NCBI GenBank assembly: GCA_016722655.1
Contig: JADKIR010000004.1
Span: 2,666,001-2,730,000 of the forward strand
DNA length: 64,000 nt
Source of the DNA: Cytophagaceae bacterium
GTDB lineage: Bacteria; Bacteroidota; Bacteroidia; Cytophagales; Spirosomataceae
Direction: 5' to 3'
Shown: one piece after another, positions 35,743 through 45,792 of the stretch
How positions within the stretch are numbered: the first letter of the stretch is position 1
Layout: every line of letters starts with the position of its first letter
Notes under the pieces: model-generated
The model's database searches: none
What the model was told of the DNA's origin: nothing
The model's input: only the letters and a program-made list of their open reading frames with translations
Made by a program: the position numbers and the translations under genes

Positions 35743-37131
35743 TTACATATCTTTCATTTCACCTACCACTTTGGTGATGGTTTGTTTAGCGTCACCAAAC
35801 AACATCAGACAGTTAGGATAACCAAATAGTTCGTTTTCTACTCCGGCGTAACCTTTACCCATACTACGTTTACTTACGATTACCGTTCTGGCTTTGTCGG
35901 CATTCAGAATTGGCATTCCGTAAATCGGACTCTGAGGATTGGTACGGGCCGCAGGGTTAACTACGTCGTTGGCACCTACTACAAACACGATGTCTGTATT
36001 AGGGAAATCATCGTTGATATCGTCCATTTCAATGAGTTTGTCATAAGGCACGTTGGATTCGGCCAAAAGCACGTTCATGTGACCCGGCATACGACCCGCC
36101 ACAGGGTGAATCGCAAAACGGAAGTCTATGTTACGTTTTTCGCATTGTTCCATCAGTTCTTTGATAATGTGCTGTGCCTGAGCTACTGCCATACCGTATC
36201 CCGGTACTACAATAACCGATGAAGCTGAGTCAAAAAGCATGGCGGCTTCTTCTACACCTACTTCTTTCACCACGATTTCGGATCCTGCTGCACCACCACC
36301 TGAGGTATTGGTTGCACCAAAGCCACCTAAAAGCACGCTTACCAGCGAGCGGTTCATGGCTTTACACATGATATTTGTCAGGATGATACCCGAAGCACCC
36401 ACCAAAGCACCTGCCACGATCAACACGTTGTTGTTAAGCACAAAACCTGTAGTACAAGCTGCCATACCCGAATACGAGTTAAGCAAAGAAATTACTACCG
36501 GCATATCGGCACCGCCAATCGGGATAACCACCAAAACTCCCAGGATAAATGATACTACTGTTAGGATGATGATATAGATATAGTCGGCTTGATAAATTAC
36601 AGCCAAAACTGAAAGGACTACCGAAACAATAAAAAGCACTAGATTTAAAGGATGTTGGCCTTTAAAGATAATGGCATTGCCATTTACTTTTCCAGACAAT
36701 TTTCCCCAGGCTATCATGGAGCCTGTAAATGTGATACCACCGATAAACACACTTAACATAATACTGATTACGGTAATTATGTCAATATTGATTACATGTT
36801 CCTGTGATTTTAACCAATAGTCGGAAATTGAAACAAAAACTGAGGCTAAACCACCGAATCCATTGAAAAGAGCTACCATTTCAGGCATTTGAGTCATTTC
36901 TACTTTATAAGCAGTATAAAGACCAATGGCTGAGCCGATTATCATACAGATAAAAATGTCAATCAAACTGATTGCTTCCACCTGAACCACCGTGGCTAAA
37001 ATGGCTATCAACATACCAATGGAAGAAATCATATTTCCACCTCTGGCATCGGAAGTCTTGTTCATTTTTTTGATACCTATAATAAACAAAACTGAGGCTA
37101 TCAAATAAGCTAATTGTATATATACGTTCAT
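35743..37131 (-). CDS. pntB: NAD(P) transhydrogenase subunit beta
   Basis: This 462-residue membrane subunit couples proton flow to hydride transfer from NADH to NADP+. About nine hydrophobic segments precede the cytoplasmic dIII domain (~290-462), which binds NADP(H): VVPGYGMAVAQAQH, HPVAGRMPGHMNVLLAE, VVGANDVVNPAA and MSxGYAGxEN-like MGKGYAGVENELF. It ends a three-gene operon with pntAA-like and pntAB-like genes, the split-alpha form. Confidence 0.96.
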   Translation of the reverse strand: MNVYIQLAYLIASVLFIIGIKKMNKTSDARGGNMISSIGMLIAILATVVQVEAISLIDIFICMIIGSAIGLYTAYKVEMTQMPEMVALFNGFGGLASVFVSISDYWLKSQEHVINIDIITVISIMLSVFIGGITFTGSMIAWGKLSGKVNGNAIIFKGQHPLNLVLFIVSVVLSVLAVIYQADYIYIIILTVVSFILGVLVVIPIGGADMPVVISLLNSYSGMAACTTGFVLNNNVLIVAGALVGASGIILTNIMCKAMNRSLVSVLLGGFGATNTSGGGAAGSEIVVKEVGVEEAAMLFDSASSVIVVPGYGMAVAQAQHIIKELMEQCEKRNIDFRFAIHPVAGRMPGHMNVLLAESNVPYDKLIEMDDINDDFPNTDIVFVVGANDVVNPAARTNPQSPIYGMPILNADKARTVIVSKRSMGKGYAGVENELFGYPNCLMLFGDAKQTITKVVGEMKDM

Positions 37132-37134
37132 TTC

Positions 37135-37422
37135 TTATTTCTTTTTAAACATTTTTAACATACGGTCAGTTACTGCATATCCACCTGCCACATTGATCAT
37201 AGCAAAAACTACAGCTAACATTCCTAACCATTTACTTAGGGTCGAATAACCCAATTCGTTGGTTGCCAAAATAGCTCCAACAATCGTGATTCCTGAGATG
37301 GCGTTTGAGCCTGACATCAGTGGGGTGTGTAGGGTGGGGGGAACTTTGTTGATCAGCTCAAATCCCAGATAACTACCCAGTACCAACACATATAATAATA
37401 TGATTAATCCTTCTACATTCAT
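37135..37422 (-). CDS. pntAB: NAD(P) transhydrogenase subunit alpha, membrane part
   Basis: This 95-residue protein corresponds to the C-terminal membrane domain of the alpha subunit: three hydrophobic segments with KVPPTLHTPLMSGSNAISGI (about 26-45), a family hallmark. It sits between the soluble alpha part (4-bp gap) and pntB (3-bp gap), so all three are co-transcribed. Confidence 0.95.
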   Translation of the reverse strand: MNVEGLIILLYVLVLGSYLGFELINKVPPTLHTPLMSGSNAISGITIVGAILATNELGYSTLSKWLGMLAVVFAMINVAGGYAVTDRMLKMFKKK

Positions 37423-37426
37423 AGTT

Positions 37427-38551
37427 TTATTTGTTTAAAATTGACTTAGTAAATTCGTGAACCAATTCACCATTATGGGTTATCAATGACCCTTTGGTTA
37501 TTTCTTCTTCCATTTCCCATTTGAAACCATCCTTGTCGGCAAGGTGTATCAACAATGTAATGATATTGGTACCATATAATTGACTTGCATTCACTGGTAA
37601 TTGAGCCGGAAGGTTGGAATCACCAATTATTGTAACGCCATGTTTTACAACAGTTTTATCTTTTTCCGAAAGTGCACAGTTACCGCCTGATTCGGTTGCC
37701 ATATCTACTATTACTGAACCGTTTTTCATAGATTTTACCATTTCTTCGGAAACCAGCACAGGAGCTTTTTTACCAATTACCAAAGCGGTGGTAATTACCA
37801 GATCGGCATCTTTTATGTGTTTTTCGACCAATTCTTTTTGTTTTTGCAAAAACTCGGCTGAAACTTCTTTGGCATATCCTCCTTCTACTTTCACACCTTC
37901 TACGCCTTCTACAGTAAGAAAACGGCCACCCAATGATTCCACCTGTTCTTTGGTTTCAGGTCTCACGTCGGTCACCTCAACCACCGCACCTAGCCTTTTG
38001 GCTGTAGCTATTGCTTGTAAGCCAGCTACACCTGCACCAAAAATCAAAACTTTAGTAGGTGTAATAGTACCGGCAGCAGTCATCATCAACGGGAAGATTT
38101 TACCCAGTGCATTGGCTCCGGCTATCACGGTTTTATATCCTGCAAGGTTGGCCTGTGAGCTAAGAGCATCCATTTTTTGTGCCCTGGAGATACGCGGAAC
38201 TGCGTCCATTGAGAAAGCCGAGGTTTTTCTGGCTTTTAACGCATCCACCACCTCCGGAATCGTATATGCATACAAAAACGAAATTGTGACATTACCTTCT
38301 TTCAGAAGCTTAACTTCATCGGTTGTAAGGGCATTAACTTTTAAAACTACATCTGACTGAGCGATGTCTTCACGGGTTGAGATTGTTGCACCGGCTGCTT
38401 GATAGGCTTCGTCAGAATAGGACGAAAGGGCACCGGCGTCTTTTTCGATGGCCACTTCAAAACCTTTTTTCAATAGCTGCTTTACCGTATCGGGGGTTAG
38501 GGCTACACGGGTTTCAAGTGGTTTTGTTTCTTTTAAAACTCCAACTTTCAT
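37427..38551 (-). CDS. pntAA: NAD(P) transhydrogenase subunit alpha, NAD-binding part
   Basis: This 374-residue soluble dI domain binds NAD(H). KVGVLKETKPLETRVALTPD at the N-terminus resembles alanine dehydrogenase; VLIFGAGVAGLQAIATAKRL is the Rossmann loop (about 168-187), and VIVDMATESGGNCALSE follows. It is first in the three-gene pnt operon and about 215 bp of AT-rich sequence precedes it. Confidence 0.96.
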   Translation of the reverse strand: MKVGVLKETKPLETRVALTPDTVKQLLKKGFEVAIEKDAGALSSYSDEAYQAAGATISTREDIAQSDVVLKVNALTTDEVKLLKEGNVTISFLYAYTIPEVVDALKARKTSAFSMDAVPRISRAQKMDALSSQANLAGYKTVIAGANALGKIFPLMMTAAGTITPTKVLIFGAGVAGLQAIATAKRLGAVVEVTDVRPETKEQVESLGGRFLTVEGVEGVKVEGGYAKEVSAEFLQKQKELVEKHIKDADLVITTALVIGKKAPVLVSEEMVKSMKNGSVIVDMATESGGNCALSEKDKTVVKHGVTIIGDSNLPAQLPVNASQLYGTNIITLLIHLADKDGFKWEMEEEITKGSLITHNGELVHEFTKSILNK

Positions 38552-38766
38552 ATTATTATTAATTCATTTTTTGTAAACAAAAGGGTTTTTTAATTATAAA
38601 AATCAAGGCAGAACAAATTCGTAATTCAATCAATTTCAGGTTTAATTCGCAAATTACTTTTAGTAAAGAATACTTACTACCTTTTTTAAATTTTTTTTAA
38701 AGTTATTTTCGATAACCCCCTAAATATATGATTACTAGCATTTTTTTTTCTAATATTAAGAAGGTA

Positions 38767-39627
38767 TCATATATTTTTTTGGCCAATATATAGTCCTGAA
38801 AGTACTGATATTAAGCCTGTTAAAGTGTGATATGTGAAGGGTTCATTCAATAAAATTCCAGAAAAAATAAACCCGAAAATGGGGCAAAGGAATAAAAAAA
38901 ATGACGCTTTTACGGTATTAAGTTTTATTAATCTTAACCAGAGGTTCACGGCAAGAATTGAAACAGGGAAGGCAAGCCAAAGAATTGAAAGACTCGATTG
39001 CCAGTTAAAAATAATGGGTTTTTGCTGTAAAAATAAGGTTAGTGGCAGCATGAAAAGTCCACCCAGAAGCACCTGCCAACCATTGATGGCTATCCGGCTT
39101 AAATTCCATTTTTTTTCTGAAAAATAAATAGAGCCCACACTATAACTGAGCATACTCAAAATCAAATAAATAATACCTCTGTAAGTAGCAAAACTGTTAA
39201 AAAGTAATGGCCAAACCGCAATACCAACACCAAAAAGCCCTAAAGTCAATCCAATGATCTGATTGAGTTTGATTTTCTTTCCAAGCCAAAAACCTGAAAT
39301 CAAGGTCATCATGACCGGTGTAAGTGAAGTAGAAAGACTTCCTATTCCGGCAGCGACTTCGTTGATTCCCAACACAAAAAGGCTCAGATATAAGGTGATG
39401 TTGAAAAATCCAAAAACAGAAAGGGCGACCCATTCCTGCTTTTTGGGCATTTGAAATTTTTCGAAAAAAATATGATAAGCTAAAAGACTAATGCCCGCCA
39501 ACAAAAACCTGAACTGGAACAACATGAGAGGCTCCATGAATTTAATTCCAATTTTTGCCGCCACCGAAGCCGATGACCAAAAGAAGGCAAAAAGGATACC
39601 CAGAAACAGGAATTTCAGGTCTTTCAT
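38767..39627 (-). CDS. EamA/DMT-family transporter
   Basis: This 286-residue membrane protein has ten hydrophobic helices in two EamA repeats; FFWSSASVAAKIGIKFMEPL (near the N-terminus), GIGSLSTSLTPVMMTLISGF and the second-half GWQVLLGGLFMLPLTL are typical. Export of an amino acid or metabolite is likely, substrate unknown. Its ATG overlaps the TatD stop by 4 bp (ATGA), so the genes are coupled. Confidence 0.88.
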   Translation of the reverse strand: MKDLKFLFLGILFAFFWSSASVAAKIGIKFMEPLMLFQFRFLLAGISLLAYHIFFEKFQMPKKQEWVALSVFGFFNITLYLSLFVLGINEVAAGIGSLSTSLTPVMMTLISGFWLGKKIKLNQIIGLTLGLFGVGIAVWPLLFNSFATYRGIIYLILSMLSYSVGSIYFSEKKWNLSRIAINGWQVLLGGLFMLPLTLFLQQKPIIFNWQSSLSILWLAFPVSILAVNLWLRLIKLNTVKASFFLFLCPIFGFIFSGILLNEPFTYHTLTGLISVLSGLYIGQKNI

Positions 39628-40415
39628 TTTTTTATGATGGAAAGTGCATTTTCGGTGGTTTTTTGTTTTACCTCTTCACCCGAAATTTCATAAATATCAG
39701 CAATTTTGCCTATCACAAGGTCAAGATATGCCACTTCGTTACGTTTGCCACGGTGAGGTACAGGAGCAAGATAAGGAGAATCAGTTTCCAGGACGATTTT
39801 ATCCAGCGGAATTTCCTTCAAAAATTTATCCAGACCACCATTTTTAAATGTAACAACTCCCCCAATTCCCAGGTGAAAATTTAGTGCTGTTACTCTTTGG
39901 GCATCTTCAAAATTTCCTGAAAAACAATGAAATATCCCACCTAAATCTTTCCACCCGAAATCATCAATCAGGTCACAGCAATGCTGAATGGCGTTCATTT
40001 GTCCATCTTTTGAGCTTCGGGAATGAATACAAATGGGTAGGTTGTACTTTTTTGCAAGTTCCAACTGGGCTAGAAAAGCCTTTTCCTGATTTTTGACAAA
40101 AGAAAGATCCCAAAAGAAATCAATGCCAATTTCCCCTATCATGATAAAGGGTCTTTTTTCAAGGAAATCACTTAATAATTCAAGCTCTTTTTCGAAATTT
40201 TCATCTACATAACAAGGGTGAAGGCCCATCATAGGTACACAAAATCCCGGGTATTTATTTTCCAGCTCCAGCATACCGGGTATGGTTTCATGATTACAAT
40301 TGGGCATCCAAATTTGAGAAACCCCTGCATTTTTTGCTCTTTCGAGCATGGCTTCACGGTCTTCGTCAAACTGTTCGTCATAGATATGTGCGTGGGTTTC
40401 GATGATATTGGCCAT
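39624..40415 (-). CDS. TatD-family metal-dependent hydrolase
   Basis: This 263-residue TIM-barrel nuclease-like hydrolase begins at the ATG at 40415 (ANIIETHAHIYDEQFDEDRE: HxH metal ligands). MIGEIGIDFFWD, PICIHSRSS, GIFHCFSGNFEDA and VLETDSPYLAPVPHRGKRNE supply the remaining metal residues. A longer frame to 40439 would start inside the terminator hairpin 40416-40450 and is rejected. It is coupled to the EamA gene downstream. Confidence 0.93.
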   Translation of the reverse strand: MANIIETHAHIYDEQFDEDREAMLERAKNAGVSQIWMPNCNHETIPGMLELENKYPGFCVPMMGLHPCYVDENFEKELELLSDFLEKRPFIMIGEIGIDFFWDLSFVKNQEKAFLAQLELAKKYNLPICIHSRSSKDGQMNAIQHCCDLIDDFGWKDLGGIFHCFSGNFEDAQRVTALNFHLGIGGVVTFKNGGLDKFLKEIPLDKIVLETDSPYLAPVPHRGKRNEVAYLDLVIGKIADIYEISGEEVKQKTTENALSIIKK

Positions 40416-40450
40416 AAAAAAAAGTCTAATTTCTTGCAAAATTAGACTTT
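40416..40450 (-). terminator. Terminator between the M43 protease operon and tatD
   Basis: On the minus strand AAAGTCTAATTT (40450-40439) and its complement AAATTAGACTTT (40432-40421) make a 12-bp stem, followed by T residues that run up to the tatD ATG. Confidence 0.78.
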
Positions 40451-40473
40451 CAAAATGCTAAAAACAATTTATA

Positions 40474-41577
40474 TCAATTACAAAATGGATTGACTTTTAT
40501 ATGAACTTTGCCACCAGCCGCAGGAGCAAAATGAGTTCCTGGTTTTAAAGTTACCTTTTTTGACTGAATAAATTGATTGGCCGTCCCATTTACAATATAA
40601 GAATTGTTACTGTAATTGCTTATAATTAATTGATCTCTGCCAGTTTGTTGGGAATCACCGGAATTCCATGAATAGGAAGCGTTAGGGATTATAGGTGCAT
40701 AGGCAATATCATCAGCAAAAATGGCACTTAAAATTGGAGTAATAAGGATGATAGTACGCATTCTAACTCCCTGGTTTGCAGTAAATATAGTTCGGCATGC
40801 TCTGTTTCCATAGGTCATGATATTGTTTGTCTGAGGGCTATAAGATGTTCCACATGGGTCATTCCGACCTCCAACATAGGCACAAGCTGCGTTTACATTT
40901 GAATTTGGATTAGTGGGGTCATCAGCAGGAGTATCGCAAACCAAATCTCCGGCCGATGTACAATTGTAGCATCCATTTGCCGCACTTCTTGTCACATTTT
41001 CAGTTCCATAGTAAGTTTCAAAAGTATGGTATAGCCCCAAACAGTGTCCTAGTTCATGACCCATAGTGGTCAAATTAGTGGTTGAGCTAACCGCTGATCT
41101 CACAAGGCTCAGAAAGGTATTAGGGATAGCGTAAGCAATGCCATTTAAACCACCATTATTATCATATAAAACATCATGAATAAAAATGTTCATACAACCT
41201 GACACTTTATACGGGTTTAATTCAGTAGGTTCATTATCAGCATCATGTGAATTAAGGTCAGTGCTATTTACTTGTTTGATATTTAGTAACATAAAACAAA
41301 TATTATGAGCTTGATATTGATCTACCATATTTTGAAATTGCCTTAAAACATCGGCATCAGTGGCTGCTCTGTTTGTACCATCGTCATTGGCAAAAACGGT
41401 AATAAATACTCTCAAACAATAGGGAGTGTTTAATGCCAAAATGGAATTTAAACTATCTTGTTTGTCTTTTTGTATCAAAAGTGGAAATGGCCCTGGCTTG
41501 GTTCCGCAGTCTGTACCCTGGGCTAATGAATCAGCTCCAATTGCCAAAATCATTAATAAAATTGCTAATCTTTTCAT
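40474..41577 (-). CDS. Secreted M43 (pappalysin-type) zinc metalloprotease
   Basis: This 367-residue protease has a signal peptide (KRLAILLMILAIGADSLAQ). The zinc site TMGHELGHCLGLYHTFE (about residues 175-191) is followed by the Met-turn NIMTYGNRACR (about 251-261), both M43B hallmarks, with cysteines in between for disulfides. The last ~50 residues (KKVTLKPGTHFAPAAGGKVH) resemble the coat-hanger-like beta domain seen in Bacteroidota exoproteins, which is a weak call. The gene is coupled (ATGA) to the upstream tail-fibre-like gene. Confidence 0.9.
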   Translation of the reverse strand: MKRLAILLMILAIGADSLAQGTDCGTKPGPFPLLIQKDKQDSLNSILALNTPYCLRVFITVFANDDGTNRAATDADVLRQFQNMVDQYQAHNICFMLLNIKQVNSTDLNSHDADNEPTELNPYKVSGCMNIFIHDVLYDNNGGLNGIAYAIPNTFLSLVRSAVSSTTNLTTMGHELGHCLGLYHTFETYYGTENVTRSAANGCYNCTSAGDLVCDTPADDPTNPNSNVNAACAYVGGRNDPCGTSYSPQTNNIMTYGNRACRTIFTANQGVRMRTIILITPILSAIFADDIAYAPIIPNASYSWNSGDSQQTGRDQLIISNYSNNSYIVNGTANQFIQSKKVTLKPGTHFAPAAGGKVHIKVNPFCN

Positions 41578-42920
41578 TTCAATAATGTTTTCAATTGGTC
41601 AATTTCTTTCTGCTGTTTGATGGTATAGAGTGTCAATTCCTCTATTTTAGCCATCATTTTGGTCATCAACTCTGCCACATGGGCACCTTTTTCCAGAACT
41701 TCTTTGGCTGATGGGACATTTGGCAAGTGCTTATTTTCCCTGATGAAATTCTCAACTTTTTCTAATTCTTCTAACTTATAGTTCTCTTCAAAAACATAAT
41801 CGGCCCAGCCTGTTTCCACTATTACCTCGTTAGCTCTTATAACACCTAATACATCAAGTTTATTATTTGGACTTACAGTTCCAATTCCCACATTTCCGTT
41901 GCCCAGGATAGATAAAATATTGCCTAGACCTGAATAATAGATGTTGAAATTTGCATTAGCATTGGTAGCATCAGGGTAACCCCATAAATCCCAGAATTTT
42001 GTTGTCCCAGCATTTTTAAATGTGATTCTTCCACCATCTGCACTTGAAGCTTCTTCTAGCATAAGGTGTGGATTTCCAGTGCCGCTGTTATATTTAATGT
42101 GCATTTTACCAGCAGGAGCATCCAAGCCTAATCCCAGTTTATGATTGATATCTAAGTTTAAACCGCCACTTGTGTTTTCTCCATGAAAAAGTTTAATTTG
42201 ATTTTGGGCATAATTAAAGAGAATATAACCCGAAGCGAACGAAGGAGTGGTTTGGTCGTTAAACCTTATGCCAGAATTTGTACCAATTGCAGTTGGTGAA
42301 AAATATAAAAATGGAGTAGAATCATTAATTTTAATATCGCCATCTTTTACATGTAATTTAGATTCAGGGTCAATAGTGCCAATTCCAAGATTTCCAGCAG
42401 AATTCAAGGCCATTCTGTCCAATGCATTTGTTCCCCAAATAATCCTGTTGGTACCACCGGTTGCAAATTGTCTAATATCGCCTGCACCTCCACCGTCTGT
42501 GGCAACACCAATCCTGAAATTATTAGTAGCATTTCCAATTCTAAAGTCTCCTTGATCTGAACTTCCCAAATTCCAACTTCCTCCTAATATATCTAGTCTG
42601 TGGGCTGGATTATCAATTCCAACGCCTACTCTTCTGGTAGTCAAATCTGCTGTCAGAGCCGGGCCAGTATCTCTCGTAAAAACAAATCGATCAGTGGTAT
42701 CTCTGTATTGTAACCCCCAATTTGAATATCCTGGTGAATGTGAAATAACCATTTTATTTGGATTTAATAATCCAGATGGGAAAAGGTTAAGTGTTGGGAA
42801 TGTTCCTGAATTTGACAAAATATTACCTGACGAATTATTTCCAGGTAAAATTGTGACAGATTGGCTGATTACTAGTTGATTGCTAAAAACTAGTAATAAA
42901 AAAAGCAGGTATTTTTTCAT
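41574..42920 (-). CDS. Exported tail-fibre-like / adhesin-like repeat protein
   Basis: This 448-residue protein has a signal peptide (KKYLLFLLLVFSNQLVISQS) and repeated GVGIDNPAHRLDI, GIGTIDPESKLHV, GIGTVSPNNKLDV units typical of trimeric phage-tail-fibre-like shafts. The C-terminal ~90 residues (ENYKLEELEKVENFIRENK then HLPNVPSAKEVLEKGAHVAE) end in a coiled coil, a module widespread in Bacteroidota surface proteins and related to tail-fibre chaperone ends. No phage genes are nearby, so it is likely a cellular surface protein. It is followed by the coupled M43 protease. Confidence 0.82.
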   Translation of the reverse strand: MKKYLLFLLLVFSNQLVISQSVTILPGNNSSGNILSNSGTFPTLNLFPSGLLNPNKMVISHSPGYSNWGLQYRDTTDRFVFTRDTGPALTADLTTRRVGVGIDNPAHRLDILGGSWNLGSSDQGDFRIGNATNNFRIGVATDGGGAGDIRQFATGGTNRIIWGTNALDRMALNSAGNLGIGTIDPESKLHVKDGDIKINDSTPFLYFSPTAIGTNSGIRFNDQTTPSFASGYILFNYAQNQIKLFHGENTSGGLNLDINHKLGLGLDAPAGKMHIKYNSGTGNPHLMLEEASSADGGRITFKNAGTTKFWDLWGYPDATNANANFNIYYSGLGNILSILGNGNVGIGTVSPNNKLDVLGVIRANEVIVETGWADYVFEENYKLEELEKVENFIRENKHLPNVPSAKEVLEKGAHVAELMTKMMAKIEELTLYTIKQQKEIDQLKTLLK

Positions 42921-43149
42921 GATAAATAGTGATTTTAAGTAAAAAAAATCCTATTGAAATTATATTAATAAAATCAAAAGTTTAGTTGTTTTTTATTTTA
43001 AGGACGAATGTTTTATTTTATGGAATTAACAACTTTCTAATCCTGATTTACGTCATGTTTTCTGATAAAATATTTGAAATAAAATCCTCAAAAGAACAAA
43101 TTACATTAAGTTTGTGTTGTTATTTGTAATAAGTCTAATTTAGAACATT

Positions 43150-43371
43150 TTGAGGACAGTAGCTGATTTAAAAGAGGGTGAAAATGGGGTAATTTCTGAG
43201 TTTTTGGATTCAAAACTCGCTTTGAAGTTGCTTGAAATGGGCTGTCTTCCAGGTACTAAAATAAAATTACATCATAAGGCACCTTTGGGATGTCCCTATT
43301 GTATCTCAGTTGATGAAGACTACGAACTTTCACTAAGAAAGTCTGAAGCTGATACCATTGTTATTGAATAA
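43150..43371 (+). CDS. feoA: Ferrous iron transport protein A
   Basis: This 73-residue SH3-like protein starts at a TTG (43150), giving RTVADLKEGENGVISEFL; no ATG is available. The LLEMGCLPGTKIKLHHKAPLG motif (about 30-50) is the FeoA core, although the more usual GMIPG is CLPG here. It lies 6 bp upstream of feoB and probably regulates the transporter. A near -7 box TAATTTAG at 43136-43143 suggests a very short leader. Confidence 0.88.
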   Translation: MRTVADLKEGENGVISEFLDSKLALKLLEMGCLPGTKIKLHHKAPLGCPYCISVDEDYELSLRKSEADTIVIE

Positions 43372-43377
43372 AACCGC

Positions 43378-45474
43378 ATGAAAGTAGCACTGATAGGAAA
43401 TCCCAATTGCGGAAAATCATCTCTTTTTAATCACCTGACAGGTCTTCGTCAAAAAATCGGTAATTTTCCCGGAGTTACGGTTGACAAAAAAGTAGGGTTT
43501 TGTAAGATTTCAGACGGTCGTGATATTCAGGTTATTGACTTGCCCGGCACCTATAGTTTATATCCCAATTCACTTGATGAGCAGGTGGTTTTGGAAGTAC
43601 TAACCAATCAAAACCACCCCGATTTCCCGAGTTTGGCAGTAATTGTGGTTGATTCTTCCAATCTTAAACGAAATCTTTTGCTGTTTGAAGAGGTTAATGA
43701 CCTCGGAATACCAACAATTCTGGCATTAAACATGCTGGATGTGGCCAACGAAATCGGAATCACTATCAATACTCCAAAGCTCGAAAAGCTTTTAGGAGTG
43801 CCTGTGATCGAGGTGAATGCACGTGAAGGAATAGGGGTAGAAGGTTTGAAATTGACCATTTTCAGGTCTTTTGAGAAAAAAAGTATTCACCATAACGAAG
43901 AAATAATCCCTGAAAAATTTCTGGAAATAGCAGCAAAAATTAAGGAAAAGTTCAGATTAAAAACGCTTTATGCAGGTATTCATTTTTTGGCACAAAATGA
44001 AAAACTATCTTTCCTGAAATATTCTGAGAAAGAATATCTGAAACATCTTGCTACTGAGGTCAATTTTGATACCGATGATTTTCAGGCGAAAGAAGTGATT
44101 AGCAGATATAAGGATATCAATGCTACATTAAGTCAGGTTGTTGAGGTAGAGTCCGAAAAGCATTCCAGATTGACTTTTACTCAGAAAGTGGACAATATCC
44201 TGATTCACAGAGTATGGGGGTATGTGGTTTTTCTGGGCATTCTTTTCTTTATTTTTCAGGCAGTTTTTACACTTGCCAGCTATCCAATGGATTGGATTGA
44301 TACGGGGATTAGTACTTTAAATGAATTTTTAAGAAATAATTTACCCAATAGCCGTCTCACTGATTTACTTACCGAAGGCCTTGTGGCCGGGGTGGGAGGA
44401 GTGATGATATTTATTCCGCAAATCGCTTTTCTTTTTACATTTATTTCAGTGCTGGAAGAGTCGGGTTACATGGCGAGGGTAGTTGTTTTGATGGATCGTT
44501 TAATTCGGAAATTTGGTTTGAGTGGCAAAAGTGTGGTGCCATTAATCAGTGGTTTGGCTTGTGCGGTTCCGGCTATTATGTCGGCCAGAACGATTGGTAA
44601 CTGGAAAGACCGCCTGATTACTATAATGGTCACACCTTTGATGAGTTGCTCGGCAAGATTGCCTATCTACACCATTTTGATTGCTATGGTAGTGCCTGAT
44701 ACTAAACTTTGGGGGCTATTCGGATTTCAGGGTTTGGTACTGATGGGACTGTATTTTTTAGGCTTTTTTGGTGCTTTGGCTGCTGGCTGGGTGATGAAAA
44801 AAATGCTAAAAACGCAGGAACGAAATTATTTTGTGATGGAGTTGCCAACTTATAAAAAGCCCAGATGGAAACAAGTGGGTTTTACGATTTTGGAAAAAGT
44901 AAAAACTTTTACTTTTGAAGCCGGTAAGATTATCATCGCCATATCAATAGTTTTGTGGGTTTTGGCCTCTTATGGCCCGGGAGAAGGATTCAATAACGCC
45001 GAAAATCGTGTAAAACAACAGTTTCCTAATCTTAATGAAACCGAACTTGATCATAAAATAGCCTCAGAAAAACTTCAGAACAGTTATGCCGGGATTTTTG
45101 GGAAAGTCATAGAGCCGGTTATCAAACCATTGGGGTATGACTGGAAAATAGGCATTGCCTTAATAACCTCATTTGCTGCCCGCGAAGTTTTTGTCGGGAC
45201 AATTTCTACAATTTACAGCATCGGAAGTGACGATGACGCCACCATTAAAGAACGTCTCAAACGGGAAATAAATCCGGTTACCGGCAAGCCTGTATTTTCT
45301 ACTGCCACCTCTTACTCTCTGTTGATGTTTTACGTATTTGCCATGATGTGTATGAGTACTATTGCTGTGGTTTACCGTGAAACCAAATCATGGAAATGGC
45401 CCATGATACAATTGGCTTATATGAGTGTTCTGGCCTATGTATCTGCCTGGTTGGTCTATGTGATTTTGAGATAA
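43378..45474 (+). CDS. feoB: Ferrous iron transporter B
   Basis: This 698-residue inner-membrane Fe2+ transporter has an N-terminal G domain (GNPNCGKSSLFN Walker A; VIDLPGTYSL G3; LNMLD G4) followed by the helical spacer and a polytopic membrane part with GYMARVVVLMDR and the conserved GKSVVPLISGLACAVPAIMSAR/CSARLPIY cysteines. FAAREVFVGTISTIY matches the second Gate region. It is in an operon with feoA. No Fur box was recognised. Confidence 0.97.
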   Translation: MKVALIGNPNCGKSSLFNHLTGLRQKIGNFPGVTVDKKVGFCKISDGRDIQVIDLPGTYSLYPNSLDEQVVLEVLTNQNHPDFPSLAVIVVDSSNLKRNLLLFEEVNDLGIPTILALNMLDVANEIGITINTPKLEKLLGVPVIEVNAREGIGVEGLKLTIFRSFEKKSIHHNEEIIPEKFLEIAAKIKEKFRLKTLYAGIHFLAQNEKLSFLKYSEKEYLKHLATEVNFDTDDFQAKEVISRYKDINATLSQVVEVESEKHSRLTFTQKVDNILIHRVWGYVVFLGILFFIFQAVFTLASYPMDWIDTGISTLNEFLRNNLPNSRLTDLLTEGLVAGVGGVMIFIPQIAFLFTFISVLEESGYMARVVVLMDRLIRKFGLSGKSVVPLISGLACAVPAIMSARTIGNWKDRLITIMVTPLMSCSARLPIYTILIAMVVPDTKLWGLFGFQGLVLMGLYFLGFFGALAAGWVMKKMLKTQERNYFVMELPTYKKPRWKQVGFTILEKVKTFTFEAGKIIIAISIVLWVLASYGPGEGFNNAENRVKQQFPNLNETELDHKIASEKLQNSYAGIFGKVIEPVIKPLGYDWKIGIALITSFAAREVFVGTISTIYSIGSDDDATIKERLKREINPVTGKPVFSTATSYSLLMFYVFAMMCMSTIAVVYRETKSWKWPMIQLAYMSVLAYVSAWLVYVILR

Positions 45475-45573
45475 AATCTTCTTAAAGTATTTATTATCTG
45501 GCAATTAAAACCTTTTTGAGTTTTGATTGAATTTTCCTTTTCATTTCTTAGTTTTGTAAAAAAGAAATCAAAA

Positions 45574-45792
45574 ATGCTAACGACAGTACAAGGTATTTAC
45601 GAAAACGGGAAACTGGAATTAAACGAAGCTCCTCCTACTTTGGAAAAATCAAAAGTTTTAGTGGTTTTTTTGGAGAAAACTCAAGAAATAAAAAACAAGA
45701 AAAAAGGTGTTGTTTTAGGAAGTCAAGTTGGGAAATTTGATTTACCTGAAGACTTTAATGATCCACTTGAAGATTTGAAAGACTATATGTAA
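45574..45792 (+). CDS. DUF2281-type antitoxin
   Basis: This 72-residue protein starts MLTTVQGIYENGKLELNEA and ends DLPEDFNDPLEDLKDYM, the two ends typical of DUF2281/Phd-like partners of PIN toxins. The ATG at 45574 is chosen; an in-frame upstream codon at 45523 would add 17 residues with no homologous look. Its stop overlaps the PIN gene start (TAATG). It is expected to bind the toxin and its own promoter. Confidence 0.85.
   Translation: MLTTVQGIYENGKLELNEAPPTLEKSKVLVVFLEKTQEIKNKKKGVVLGSQVGKFDLPEDFNDPLEDLKDYM

Noticed and set aside
41574..42920. Phage tail fibre indicating a prophage
   Set aside because: It has a signal peptide, is coupled to a secreted protease and stands without other phage genes; the same module is common in Bacteroidota surface proteins.
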